Positions 30,937-39,951 of a stretch of DNA of 40,609 bases are shown here, piece by piece. The DNA comes from Filomicrobium sp. Its GTDB lineage: Bacteria > Pseudomonadota > Alphaproteobacteria > Rhizobiales > Hyphomicrobiaceae. The stretch covers positions 9,279 to 49,887 of the forward strand of contig NZGY01000143.1 in assembly GCA_002689605.1 (NCBI GenBank). The letters run 5' to 3'. Position 1 is the stretch's first letter. Each line of letters begins with the position of its first letter. The notes beneath the pieces were generated by a model, which saw only the letters and a list, made by a program, of their open reading frames with translations, ran no database searches and was not told the origin of the DNA. Both the position numbers and the translations under genes were made by a program.

Positions 30937-31098
30937 TTAGATCCAAATAACACCTATTGCTGCCCTGTGGCGGACATATTGCTCGACCATGACATAGCCA
31001 TCGCAGACGGAGCAGAGATAGTAAGTACCGCTGACAACGTCGCATGCTGGGACCGCAGTATTGACGGCGGGCGTCCCAATCTGGTCTTTGCTGGTCAT
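30937..31098 (-). CDS. Possible small Cys-rich protein (53 aa) in the slot normally occupied by murF
   Basis: MTSKDQIGTPAVNTAVPACDVVSGTYYLCSVCDGYVMVEQYVRHRAAIGVIWI*; zinc-ribbon-like CxxC. No strong RBS; not in the supplied ORF track. Confidence 0.3.
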   Translation of the reverse strand: MTSKDQIGTPAVNTAVPACDVVSGTYYLCSVCDGYVMVEQYVRHRAAIGVIWI

Positions 31099-31181
31099 GA
31101 TCTGCGGTAAATCGCGCCGGGACGCGCGTGCAGCGGTTCAAAGATTCATCCGCGCCGGGCGCTGAACGAGGGGAAGATTGA

Positions 31182-32264
31182 ATGCTATACGAGCTTCGCG
31201 AGTTCAGCGAACTTCTCGGCCCGCTTAACGTTTTTACATACATTACCTTCCGAACAGGCGGCGCAATAATGACTGCGTTGCTTTTTGTCTTTCTATTCGG
31301 TCCTGCAATGATCGACATGCTCCGGATAAAGCAGGGCAAAGGCCAGCCGATCCGCGAAGATGGCCCGCAAAGCCATCTGGCGAAGCGCGGTACACCGACA
31401 ATGGGCGGCTTGATGATCCTCGCCGGTTTCACGTTTTCAATTCTGCTTTGGGCAAATCTTTCAAATACTTACGTCTGGATCGTGCTTGGAGTTACGTTGG
31501 TTTTCGGGGCGATCGGCTTCTACGATGATTTTCTCAAAGTGACGAAGCGCACCAGTTCTGGATTCTCCGGCCGAATTCGATTGCTTCTTGAGCTGATTGT
31601 TGCGGGTTTGGCTGCAGCAGCCATTATGAGAATGTCAGACGCCAACTTCGCAGGTGCGGTAACAGTCCCATTCTTCAAGGATCTCCTGATCCAGCTGGGG
31701 CCGCTGTTCATCGTTTTCGGGGCGCTTGTTATCACTGGCTCGGGTAACGCCGTGAATTTGACTGACGGTCTCGATGGACTAGCCATTGTTCCAGTCATGA
31801 TCGCAGCGGCCACCTTCGGTCTGATCGCGTATCTGTCTGGCAATGCGAAGTTTGCTGGCTATCTGCAAATCCACCACGTCCCAGGTACCGGGGAACTGGC
31901 TATCATTTGTGGAGCATTGATTGGCGCCGGGCTCGGATTCCTTTGGTTTAACGCGCCGCCAGCCATGATTTTCATGGGGGATACCGGGTCATTAGCTTTG
32001 GGTGGGGCGCTAGGAGCAATAGCGGTTGCCACCAAACACGAGATCGTCTTGGCAATTGTCGGCGGCCTATTTGTCCTGGAGGCACTATCTGTGATCATTC
32101 AGGTCACGAGCTTCAAGCTCACTGGCAAAAGGGTGTTCCGAATGGCGCCTCTCCACCACCACTTCGAGCAAAAAGGCTGGCAAGAAGCGACGGTCGTGGT
32201 GCGGTTTTGGATTATTTCCGTCGTATTGGCGCTGATTGGCTTGGCAACACTGAAACTGCGGTAA
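31182..32264 (+). CDS. mraY: Phospho-MurNAc-pentapeptide transferase
   Basis: [69 protein letters not shown]. Confidence 0.97.
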   Translation: MLYELREFSELLGPLNVFTYITFRTGGAIMTALLFVFLFGPAMIDMLRIKQGKGQPIREDGPQSHLAKRGTPTMGGLMILAGFTFSILLWANLSNTYVWIVLGVTLVFGAIGFYDDFLKVTKRTSSGFSGRIRLLLELIVAGLAAAAIMRMSDANFAGAVTVPFFKDLLIQLGPLFIVFGALVITGSGNAVNLTDGLDGLAIVPVMIAAATFGLIAYLSGNAKFAGYLQIHHVPGTGELAIICGALIGAGLGFLWFNAPPAMIFMGDTGSLALGGALGAIAVATKHEIVLAIVGGLFVLEALSVIIQVTSFKLTGKRVFRMAPLHHHFEQKGWQEATVVVRFWIISVVLALIGLATLKLR

Positions 32265-32307
32265 CGCCGTTACAGATCGATGCGCAAAATTCGGGTAAAA
32301 TGCGCAA

Positions 32308-33699
32308 ATGATTCTCTCGACGACATTTGCTGGACAGGACGTAGCTGTATTCGGGCTCGGTAGAACGGGTATTTCCACCTATCGGTCACTTTTGGCTGGT
32401 GGAGCGAGTGTCCACGCATGGGATGACAACGCGAAGACCCGAGAGCGTGCCAAGGCAGAGGGATTAGAACTAGTTGATCTACATGATGCGGATTGGTCAA
32501 CATTTGCGGCACTCTCCTTAGCGCCAGGGGTGCCGCTGACACACCCTGAGCCTCACTGGACAGTCAAACAGGCGGCCGCCGCCGGCATCGAAGTGATCGG
32601 TGATGTAGAGATCTTTTGCAGGGAGCGCCAAGCCCATTGCCCTGACGCACCTTTTGTAGCGATCACCGGCACAAACGGTAAGTCCACCACAACGGCACTA
32701 ATTGCACATATGATTACCTCGGCGGGAAAAAACGCCCAGATGGGAGGTAACATCGGCGTACCGATCCTCGATCTGGAGAGCGCTGCCGTCGATACAATAC
32801 ACGTCATTGAGATGTCGTCGTATCAGATTGATTTGACGCCAACACTGCAACCCACAGTAGGTGTTCTGCTGAATCTATCGCCGGACCATATCGACCGCCA
32901 TGGCACGTTCGAACACTACGCTTCCGTCAAGGCGCGACTTTTGAAATATGCCGGCTTGTCGGTGATTGGAGTTGATGATGACCCAACCCGCGGCTTGGTC
33001 CAGGACGCCAGAGCCACCGGTTCTTCGCCAATAACCGTTTCACACACAGATACTGTAGCCGATTTCTGTTGCGCGAACGGATTGCTCAAACATGGCGGTG
33101 CGAATTGCGCGGATATTAATGGTATCGTCTCATTGCGCGGTTCCCACAATGCTCAGAATGCTGCTGCAGCAGCGGCCGTAGCGACCCATCTTGGTTTAAG
33201 CGACGAAGAGATTGCCTTCGGACTGAGAAGGTTCCCAGGTCTTCCCCACCGAATGGAGGAAGTTGGTCGCTTAGGCGGCGCAATATTTATCAATGATAGT
33301 AAGGCGACCAACGCAGACTCAACATCCAATGCATTGGCAAGCTTTGAAGACGGGATCTATTGGATACTGGGCGGCTTGGCGAAGGAAGGTGGCATAGCCG
33401 GACTGCGAGAGTATTTTCCGCGGATAGCCAAGGCATACCTGATCGGCGAAGCGGCAGAGGTGTTTGCTCAAACGCTTGAAGGCGTTGTCGAACATGAGCA
33501 TTGCGGCACTTTGGAAGTTGCGATTAAGACCGCAGCTGCCGAGGTTGGAAATGCCGCAGCTTCACAGCCAGTCGTCTTGTTATCACCGGCGTGCGCATCA
33601 TTTGATCAGTTTCCAAGTTTTGAAGCCCGCGGTGACGCGTTCAGAAATCAGGTGCTGTCAATTCCGGGGCTGCAAGCTCGGTCGGAGGCGGAAGCATGA
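32308..33699 (+). CDS. murD: UDP-MurNAc-L-alanine:D-glutamate ligase
   Basis: VFGLGRTGISTYRSLLAGG, ITGTNGKSTTTALIAHM, LNLSPDHIDRHGTFEHYASVKARLL, FINDSKATNADSTSNAL. Confidence 0.96.
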   Translation: MILSTTFAGQDVAVFGLGRTGISTYRSLLAGGASVHAWDDNAKTRERAKAEGLELVDLHDADWSTFAALSLAPGVPLTHPEPHWTVKQAAAAGIEVIGDVEIFCRERQAHCPDAPFVAITGTNGKSTTTALIAHMITSAGKNAQMGGNIGVPILDLESAAVDTIHVIEMSSYQIDLTPTLQPTVGVLLNLSPDHIDRHGTFEHYASVKARLLKYAGLSVIGVDDDPTRGLVQDARATGSSPITVSHTDTVADFCCANGLLKHGGANCADINGIVSLRGSHNAQNAAAAAAVATHLGLSDEEIAFGLRRFPGLPHRMEEVGRLGGAIFINDSKATNADSTSNALASFEDGIYWILGGLAKEGGIAGLREYFPRIAKAYLIGEAAEVFAQTLEGVVEHEHCGTLEVAIKTAAAEVGNAAASQPVVLLSPACASFDQFPSFEARGDAFRNQVLSIPGLQARSEAEA

Positions 33700-34877
33700 G
33701 ACTGTCTCGCGCCGATCAGAGTCTTTTCGCGCGTTGGTGGTTCTCAGTCGATCATCTTCAACTGCTTGCTGTTCTGTGCCTGTTAGCTGTTGGCATGGTC
33801 GTGTCGCTCGCGGCCAGTCCATCAGTTGCCGACGCGAAGGGATTGCCAACCTACTATTTTGCAAAACGCCATGCTGTCTTTGCGGTTATCGGTCTGCTGG
33901 TAATCATCGGGCTATCCCTGCAGACAGCAAGTGAAACGAGACGACTGGCATTGGTGGTTTTTGCCTTGTCTCTCGCAGGATTGATCATCGTCAGTTTTGT
34001 TGGAGTTGAAGCAAATGGTGCCCGCCGATGGCTGCGAGTAGCTGGCATCTCAATACAACCTTCGGAGGTTGCCAAACCAGCATTTGTGATCTTGGCTGGA
34101 TGGGCATTTGCTGAAACCCGCCGCCGCTATGATATGCCGGCCTTTCCAATCTCGCTCGGGCTGTATGCAGTCTTTGCAATCCTCCTGCTGATGCAGCCGG
34201 ATGTGGGGCAGTTCATTCTCGTCACCGCGGCTTGGGGCGTAATGTTGTTCCTATCTGGAATTTCAATCTTGTGGCTGGCCGGGCTAGCCGCAGCCGGCGG
34301 AATAGCGTTGGTCGTCGCTTTCTTTGCGATGCCGCATGTGCAAAACCGATTGGTTCAATTTCTGTCATCTGATATCGACGCTAGTTCACAGATTGGCCAA
34401 GCTTATCGATCATTTACCCAGGGTGGTCTGTTCGGGGCAGGGCCTGGTGAAGGTACCATTAAGACCAGCCTGCCTGATGCGCACACAGACTTCATATTCG
34501 CAGTCATTGCTGAGGAATATGGCGTTGTGGTTTGTCTGATGTTGTTAGGCTTGTATGCGTTTATCGTATTGCGAGCCTTCGTGCGCGCGATTGGCGAACC
34601 GGACATTGCCATACGTTTTGCGATTATGGGTTTAGCGGTGCTATTCGGAGGACAGGCACTTATTAACATGGGAGTTAACGTTGGCTTGTTGCCCGCGAAA
34701 GGTATGACGCTACCTTTGATTTCTGCTGGCGGCTCATCAATGGTGGGAATTTCTATAACCTTAGGGATGATGCTTGCGCTAACCAGACAGCGCGCATCTC
34801 TAGGCACGTATGCGGATCATCCAAACGAGGCGGCCATGAACTTTGAGCCAACCGCCGCAAATGAAGCAAGTCGATAA
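33696..34877 (+). CDS. ftsW: Peptidoglycan polymerase FtsW (SEDS)
   Basis: YYFAKRHAVFAVIGL, NGARRWLRVAGISIQPSEVAKPAFVI, LPDAHTDFIFAVIAEEYG, LPLISAGGSSM. Confidence 0.96.
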   Translation: MRLSRADQSLFARWWFSVDHLQLLAVLCLLAVGMVVSLAASPSVADAKGLPTYYFAKRHAVFAVIGLLVIIGLSLQTASETRRLALVVFALSLAGLIIVSFVGVEANGARRWLRVAGISIQPSEVAKPAFVILAGWAFAETRRRYDMPAFPISLGLYAVFAILLLMQPDVGQFILVTAAWGVMLFLSGISILWLAGLAAAGGIALVVAFFAMPHVQNRLVQFLSSDIDASSQIGQAYRSFTQGGLFGAGPGEGTIKTSLPDAHTDFIFAVIAEEYGVVVCLMLLGLYAFIVLRAFVRAIGEPDIAIRFAIMGLAVLFGGQALINMGVNVGLLPAKGMTLPLISAGGSSMVGISITLGMMLALTRQRASLGTYADHPNEAAMNFEPTAANEASR

Positions 34878-34887
34878 GTGAGAGACG

Positions 34888-35997
34888 ATGACTAAGACAA
34901 TCATGCTCGCTGCAGGAGGCTCAGGCGGCCATCTTTTCCCGGCATTTGCACTGGCCGAGGAACTTGGCCAACGTGGTTACAATGTGGAACTGGCGACCGA
35001 TAACCGAGGAGATCGCTACGAGACTGATTTTCCAGCGAGCGCTATTCACCAAATACCATCCGCAACGACGACGAGCCGCTCACCGGTAGCGTTGACAAAA
35101 ACGGCCTTGACCCTCGCGGGAGGCGTGCGCAAGGCCCACAAGATCCTTGGGAACGTGAACCCAGCAGCAGTTATCGGATTTGGAGGATATCCCAGCTTCC
35201 CGCCGATTGTCGCTGCAGCTTTGCGATCAATCCCCACAGCGCTTCATGAACAAAATGCTGTTCTGGGTCGTGCGAATAGAATGCTTGCTGGCCGTGTATC
35301 AGCGATTGCCACATCATTTGAGAGCGTGAAATACGTTCCTGATGATGCCGCGAGTAAGGTTCGCATGACTGGTAATCCGGTTCGGTCAATGGTGATCGAA
35401 GCAGCTGTCCGCGAGTATCAGGCACCAGAGCCAGGCGGACCAATCAACCTGCTTGTATTCGGCGGGAGTCAGGGTGCCCGGTATTTTTCTGATATTGTTC
35501 CTGGTGCCGTAGCCAATCTGCCTGACGACGTGCGCTCTCGGATAGCGGTCATGCAGCAGTGTCGCGAAGAAGATCTTGATCGCGTACGGGCTGCTTACGC
35601 CGAAGCTGGCATCAACGCGACTTGCGAGACGTTTTTTGAAAACCTGCCTGAATGGATTGGTGTTGCGCACTTGGTGATTGGGCGTGGTGGAGCAACAACG
35701 ATCGCTGAGTTGACCGCAATTGGCTGTCCCTCCGTGCTCGTGCCACTCCCGCATTCACGCGACAATGATCAGTTGGAAAACGCGACAACGCTGGCCAATG
35801 CAGGGGCGGCTTGGTGTATCGAGCAAAAGGACCTCAACATCGAACGTCTGACAGATGGCCTGTACGGCGTTTTCTCAGCGCCCGAAGAGCTTACGGCAGC
35901 TGCCGCGGCTGCGCGCTCACTGGGGCGCCCTGCTGCAGTTAATCGTCTGGCCGATCTGGTAGAAGAGTTGGCAGCGCAGAGCAAAGCTGCCGCCTGA
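34888..35997 (+). CDS. murG: UDP-GlcNAc:undecaprenyl-PP-MurNAc-pentapeptide GlcNAc transferase
   Basis: MLAAGGSGGHLFPAFALAEELGQRG, ALHEQNAVLGRANRMLA, RGGATTIAELTAIGCPSVLVPLP. Confidence 0.96.
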   Translation: MTKTIMLAAGGSGGHLFPAFALAEELGQRGYNVELATDNRGDRYETDFPASAIHQIPSATTTSRSPVALTKTALTLAGGVRKAHKILGNVNPAAVIGFGGYPSFPPIVAAALRSIPTALHEQNAVLGRANRMLAGRVSAIATSFESVKYVPDDAASKVRMTGNPVRSMVIEAAVREYQAPEPGGPINLLVFGGSQGARYFSDIVPGAVANLPDDVRSRIAVMQQCREEDLDRVRAAYAEAGINATCETFFENLPEWIGVAHLVIGRGGATTIAELTAIGCPSVLVPLPHSRDNDQLENATTLANAGAAWCIEQKDLNIERLTDGLYGVFSAPEELTAAAAAARSLGRPAAVNRLADLVEELAAQSKAAA

Positions 35998-36101
35998 TGG
36001 CTCAGACCCACATCCCATTTGGCCGACAGCTGTAACAGTCGCTTTTTGTGGCGTGATTTCTACCCGCGATGTAGCGCGGACTGATCCAGGGAATTGAATA
36101 G

Positions 36102-37511
36102 ATGCAACTGCTTCGCTCTTTAAGCACTGTCCACATCATCGGCATTGGTGGCATCGGTATGAGTGCCATTGCCGAGCTGCTCCATGCCACGGGTTACACA
36201 GTTCAAGGCAGCGACCAAAAAGAAAGCCCCAACGTTCAGCGATTACGGGGGCGTGGCATCCAGGTATTTGTTGGTCATAGCGAGAACAACCTATCCGGTG
36301 CTCGCTATGTCGTGATCTCTACGGCTGTGAAAGATGCAAATCCGGAGCTGCAGGCTGCGCGCGCTCAAGGTTTGACCATCATTCGCCGTGCGGAGATGCT
36401 GGCGGAGCTGATGCGCAGTTATGCGTCTGTTTCGGTTACGGGCACACACGGAAAGACGACCACGACTTCGCTGATCGCTCATATATTCGAACGCGCCGAT
36501 CTTGACCCAACGGTCATTACTGGTGGGATAATTAACAGTTGGGGTTCGAACGCGCGCTTGGGCAAAGGCGACTGGATGATCGTTGAGGCGGACGAGTCTG
36601 ATGGTACTTTTGTCAAGATTCCAACGCAGATCGGTGTTGTCACAAATATCGACCCAGAACACCTCGACTACTTTGGGTCTGTTGAGAACATGCATGCAGA
36701 GTACGAAGCCTTCATCCGTCAGATTCCATTTTACGGATTGCTGCTTGCTTGCACGGATCAGCAAGTTGTCAGGGATATGGTCGAGCGGCTCGGCATGCGT
36801 CGCGATGGCCGACCGTTTGTTTCCTATGGTAGGACACCGGACGCCGACATGGTTCTGACTGATGTCCAGGTAAACGGGCACGAAACAGTTTTTTCAGCGA
36901 AACTGAGTGAACGCGTAGCGGGGGGCGCACGTACGATCGAGAATTGGACAATGCCTATGCCGGGCGCACACAATGCACTCAACGCCTTAGCAGCGATCGC
37001 AGTGGCCGCACAAGCCGGGCTGGATGACGCTACAATACGTGACAGGCTCGCAGACTTTTCCGGTGTCAAAAGACGATTTCAGCTCACTGGGACGCCAAAA
37101 GGCATCGCTATTTACGACGACTATGGACATCATCCAATCGAAATCAATGCCGTCCTCGCAGCAGCTCGAGCAGGCACGAAAGGACAGCTCATTGCCGTTG
37201 TCGAACCGCATCGATACTCACGCGTGAGGGACTTGTTTCAGGACTTCTGCAACTGCTTTTCTGATGCCGACAGTGTCTTTGTCACTCCGCTTTACTCTGC
37301 TGGCGAAGCACCGATTGAAGGCATCAGTAGTGAGTCGCTCGCGACGGGCATTCGAGCGACAGGAGCAGGATCCGTCGCAACGGTCGCAGACATCAGCGAA
37401 TTGGCAAGTCAGATAAGAGGAAGCGCGAGTAAAGGAGATATGGTCGTCTGTCTCGGGGCAGGTGTGTCGACAGAGTGGGCCTATGCCTTGCCGGCCTTGA
37501 TCGACAGCTAG
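36102..37511 (+). CDS. murC: UDP-MurNAc:L-alanine ligase
   Basis: VHIIGIGGIGMSAIAELLHATGYTVQGSD, VTGTHGKTTTTSLIAHIFE, DDYGHHPIEINAVLAAAR. Confidence 0.96.
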   Translation: MQLLRSLSTVHIIGIGGIGMSAIAELLHATGYTVQGSDQKESPNVQRLRGRGIQVFVGHSENNLSGARYVVISTAVKDANPELQAARAQGLTIIRRAEMLAELMRSYASVSVTGTHGKTTTTSLIAHIFERADLDPTVITGGIINSWGSNARLGKGDWMIVEADESDGTFVKIPTQIGVVTNIDPEHLDYFGSVENMHAEYEAFIRQIPFYGLLLACTDQQVVRDMVERLGMRRDGRPFVSYGRTPDADMVLTDVQVNGHETVFSAKLSERVAGGARTIENWTMPMPGAHNALNALAAIAVAAQAGLDDATIRDRLADFSGVKRRFQLTGTPKGIAIYDDYGHHPIEINAVLAAARAGTKGQLIAVVEPHRYSRVRDLFQDFCNCFSDADSVFVTPLYSAGEAPIEGISSESLATGIRATGAGSVATVADISELASQIRGSASKGDMVVCLGAGVSTEWAYALPALIDS

Positions 37512-37535
37512 TACGGGAAGTGCCACGGAAGTCTC

Positions 37536-38492
37536 ATGACGTACCCAGATATCGTCCCAGATTTGCAGGTGTTGATGCCGGAGTTGCGCGGCAGGCTTTC
37601 GGCCAATGCATCGCTGGCAGACGTCACATGGTTCCGAGTGGGTGGTCCAGCGCAGGTTCTGTACCGTCCCGCCGATGAGGCAGATCTTTGCTATTTTCTC
37701 AGCAGTTTGCCGACAGATATTCCTGTCCAGGTTATTGGATTGGGCTCCAACCTTCTTGTCCGTGATGGTGGCTTACCAGGTGTTGTTATCCGCATGGGGC
37801 GCGGTTTCGCAGAGGCACATGCCGAGGATGACTATCGTGTACGCGCAGGCCCAGCTGTGCCGGACGTGAAAGTTGCCCGTACTGCAACCGAAGCGGGAAT
37901 CGATGGTCTTGCGTTCTACCGCGGCATTCCAGGTGCTATTGGCGGTGCTTTACGTATGAATGCTGGGGCACACGGTACTGAGACAAAGGATGTACTGCTC
38001 CAGGCCAGAGCTGTGGATCGCAGTGGTCAGCTTCACACTCTTTCAAATGCTGACATGGGTTATTCCTATCGTCATTGCAGCGTATCCGAGGACTGGATTT
38101 TCACAGAGGCAGTGTATCAAGGCCGCCCAGGTGATCCGGCAGCGATCCAGAAGGAAATGGATGAAGTTGCAGCTTACCGAGAGGAGCATCAGCCAACCCG
38201 CGAGAAGACTGGCGGTTCGACCTTTAAAAACCCGCCCGACAATAGTGCATGGAATCTGATAGATGCTGCCGGTTGCCGAGGATTGCAGATTGGTGGGGCT
38301 ATGGTATCGGAAAAGCACTGCAACTTCTTGATCAACTACGATAACGCCTGTGGTGAGGATCTCGAAAAGCTGGGCGAGACCGTTCGGGCTCGCGTTAAGG
38401 CACAAAGTGGCATTGAGCTGCAGTGGGAGATCAAGCGCCTCGGTCTTCCGCTCGAAGGCCGCGCAACGGGGGCTGACTTAGCGGAGCCTTGA
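37536..38492 (+). CDS. murB: UDP-N-acetylenolpyruvoylglucosamine reductase
   Basis: [79 protein letters not shown]. Confidence 0.96.
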   Translation: MTYPDIVPDLQVLMPELRGRLSANASLADVTWFRVGGPAQVLYRPADEADLCYFLSSLPTDIPVQVIGLGSNLLVRDGGLPGVVIRMGRGFAEAHAEDDYRVRAGPAVPDVKVARTATEAGIDGLAFYRGIPGAIGGALRMNAGAHGTETKDVLLQARAVDRSGQLHTLSNADMGYSYRHCSVSEDWIFTEAVYQGRPGDPAAIQKEMDEVAAYREEHQPTREKTGGSTFKNPPDNSAWNLIDAAGCRGLQIGGAMVSEKHCNFLINYDNACGEDLEKLGETVRARVKAQSGIELQWEIKRLGLPLEGRATGADLAEP

Positions 38493-38512
38493 TTTTCCAG
38501 CTTTTGTCAGAC

Positions 38513-38662
38513 CAGAGCCTGATCGTTTCAGGTGGAAGCGCTTGGCGCATCCACCTGAAACGTGAATCGGTCTCTAAACTTATTGAGTAGAGCAAGATTC
38601 ACGTTCCGGCCGACAAAGTGAGCAAGTCGAACAGTGATTCCATCCGGAACGATCTTGCTCTA
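38513..38662 (-). repeat. 150-bp palindrome-rich dispersed repeat, copy B (MITE-like), inverted relative to copy A
   Basis: Reverse complement aligns gap-free to 4747-4896 with about 12 mismatches. Lies between murB and the LLM oxidoreductase. Confidence 0.9.
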
Positions 38663-38727
38663 AGCCGCTTTCAATCAGTGTATCCACTGTTCTAGACTTT
38701 CCCGATAAGAGATTGGGAGGCTATCAG

Positions 38728-39777
38728 ATGCGCGTTTTCACCAATTCACCCCAAGCCGATTGGCGAACAGTAGGTCCGTTTGCCAGAGCAGCTGAAAACA
38801 TTGGGTTCGACTCCCTGATGACCTTGGAACTTGGTCATGACGCCTTCATGCCATTGGGATTCGCTGCGCTGGAAACCACAAGCATCGAGCTGACGACGTC
38901 GATAGCGGTTGCTTTTCCGCGCAGCCCAACGGTTCTGGCACTTCAGGCCTGGGACATACACGCAAACTCAAACGGTCGGTTCGTTCTTGGTCTTGGCAGT
39001 CAGGTTAAGGGGCACAACGAACGTCGCTTTGGAATTCCCTGGAGCCCTCCAGCGCCAAGGCTCGGCGAGTACATCGAGGCACTTCGCGCAATCTGGAAGT
39101 GCTGGGAAACACGGGGCAAGTTGAACTATGAGGGACAGCACTACAAGCTCACGCTGATGACACCAGACTTCTCGCCCGAGCCAACCGGTTTGCCAATGAT
39201 TCCCATCACTGTGGCTGCTGTCGGACCAGCCATGTTGTCGATAGCCGGAAGGTTATGTGATGGTGTCCGACTTCACCCAATTTGTTCGCGAAAATACCTT
39301 GAAGAGTTTTGTATGCCGCGCATGCAGGCTGGTCTGGATAAGAGCGGACGCAAGCGCGAGAACTTTGATGTCCATGGCGGTGGCTTTGTTTGTACGGGTC
39401 CGGATGAAGAGAGTGTCGCTAAGGCAATGGAATGGGCTCGAATGCGCGTTGCCTTCTACGGTTCGACGCGCAGCTATCATCCCATCTTGGCGATGCATGG
39501 CCTGGAAGAAACTGGCATAAAGCTCCATCAGATGTCCGTGGATCGCCGCTGGAAGGAAATGGCTGCGGAGATTGATGATGATGCGCTCCAGGTTTTCGCG
39601 GCCTGTGGCACCTACAATAAGATTGCAGGTGAAATCGAAAAGCGATTTGGAGGAGTGGCGAATACCGTCGAGATTTATACGTCGCCAGATACCGATTTGG
39701 CACCATTCAAAGAAGTTTTGGAAGACGTTCACCGCATCCCACACCAGTTCAAAGGCTTTGATACAGCAGCTGTTTGA
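38728..39777 (+). CDS. LLM-class F420-dependent oxidoreductase (TIGR03617-like)
   Basis: MRVFTNSPQADWRTVGPFARAAENIGFDSLMTLELGHDAFMPL ... GRFVLGLGSQVKGHNERRFG ... PITVAAVGPAMLSIAGRLCDGVRLHP. ATG after a gggagg RBS. Confidence 0.88.
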   Translation: MRVFTNSPQADWRTVGPFARAAENIGFDSLMTLELGHDAFMPLGFAALETTSIELTTSIAVAFPRSPTVLALQAWDIHANSNGRFVLGLGSQVKGHNERRFGIPWSPPAPRLGEYIEALRAIWKCWETRGKLNYEGQHYKLTLMTPDFSPEPTGLPMIPITVAAVGPAMLSIAGRLCDGVRLHPICSRKYLEEFCMPRMQAGLDKSGRKRENFDVHGGGFVCTGPDEESVAKAMEWARMRVAFYGSTRSYHPILAMHGLEETGIKLHQMSVDRRWKEMAAEIDDDALQVFAACGTYNKIAGEIEKRFGGVANTVEIYTSPDTDLAPFKEVLEDVHRIPHQFKGFDTAAV

Positions 39778-39832
39778 CGACCCGAATCGTTGGCTTGGTG
39801 GTCAGATCTGATTGTGAAATTTGGAGCAGCGC

Positions 39833-39848
39833 TTAACGCAACGTTAAC
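39833..39848. promoter_or_regulatory. Putative CtrA binding site (TTAA-N7-TTAAC)
   Basis: TTAAcgcaacgTTAAC, exact full-site consensus, about 104 bp upstream of the ftsQ start. Confidence 0.65.
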
Positions 39849-39951
39849 CAATTGATGGCAACACTGATAATAGTCGTGCATGCGTCCCGCCAGCGGCTAT
39901 AAGCGCTCGGGACGCGAGCATGATGCTAGTTTGTTCTGCGTGGAGAATGTT

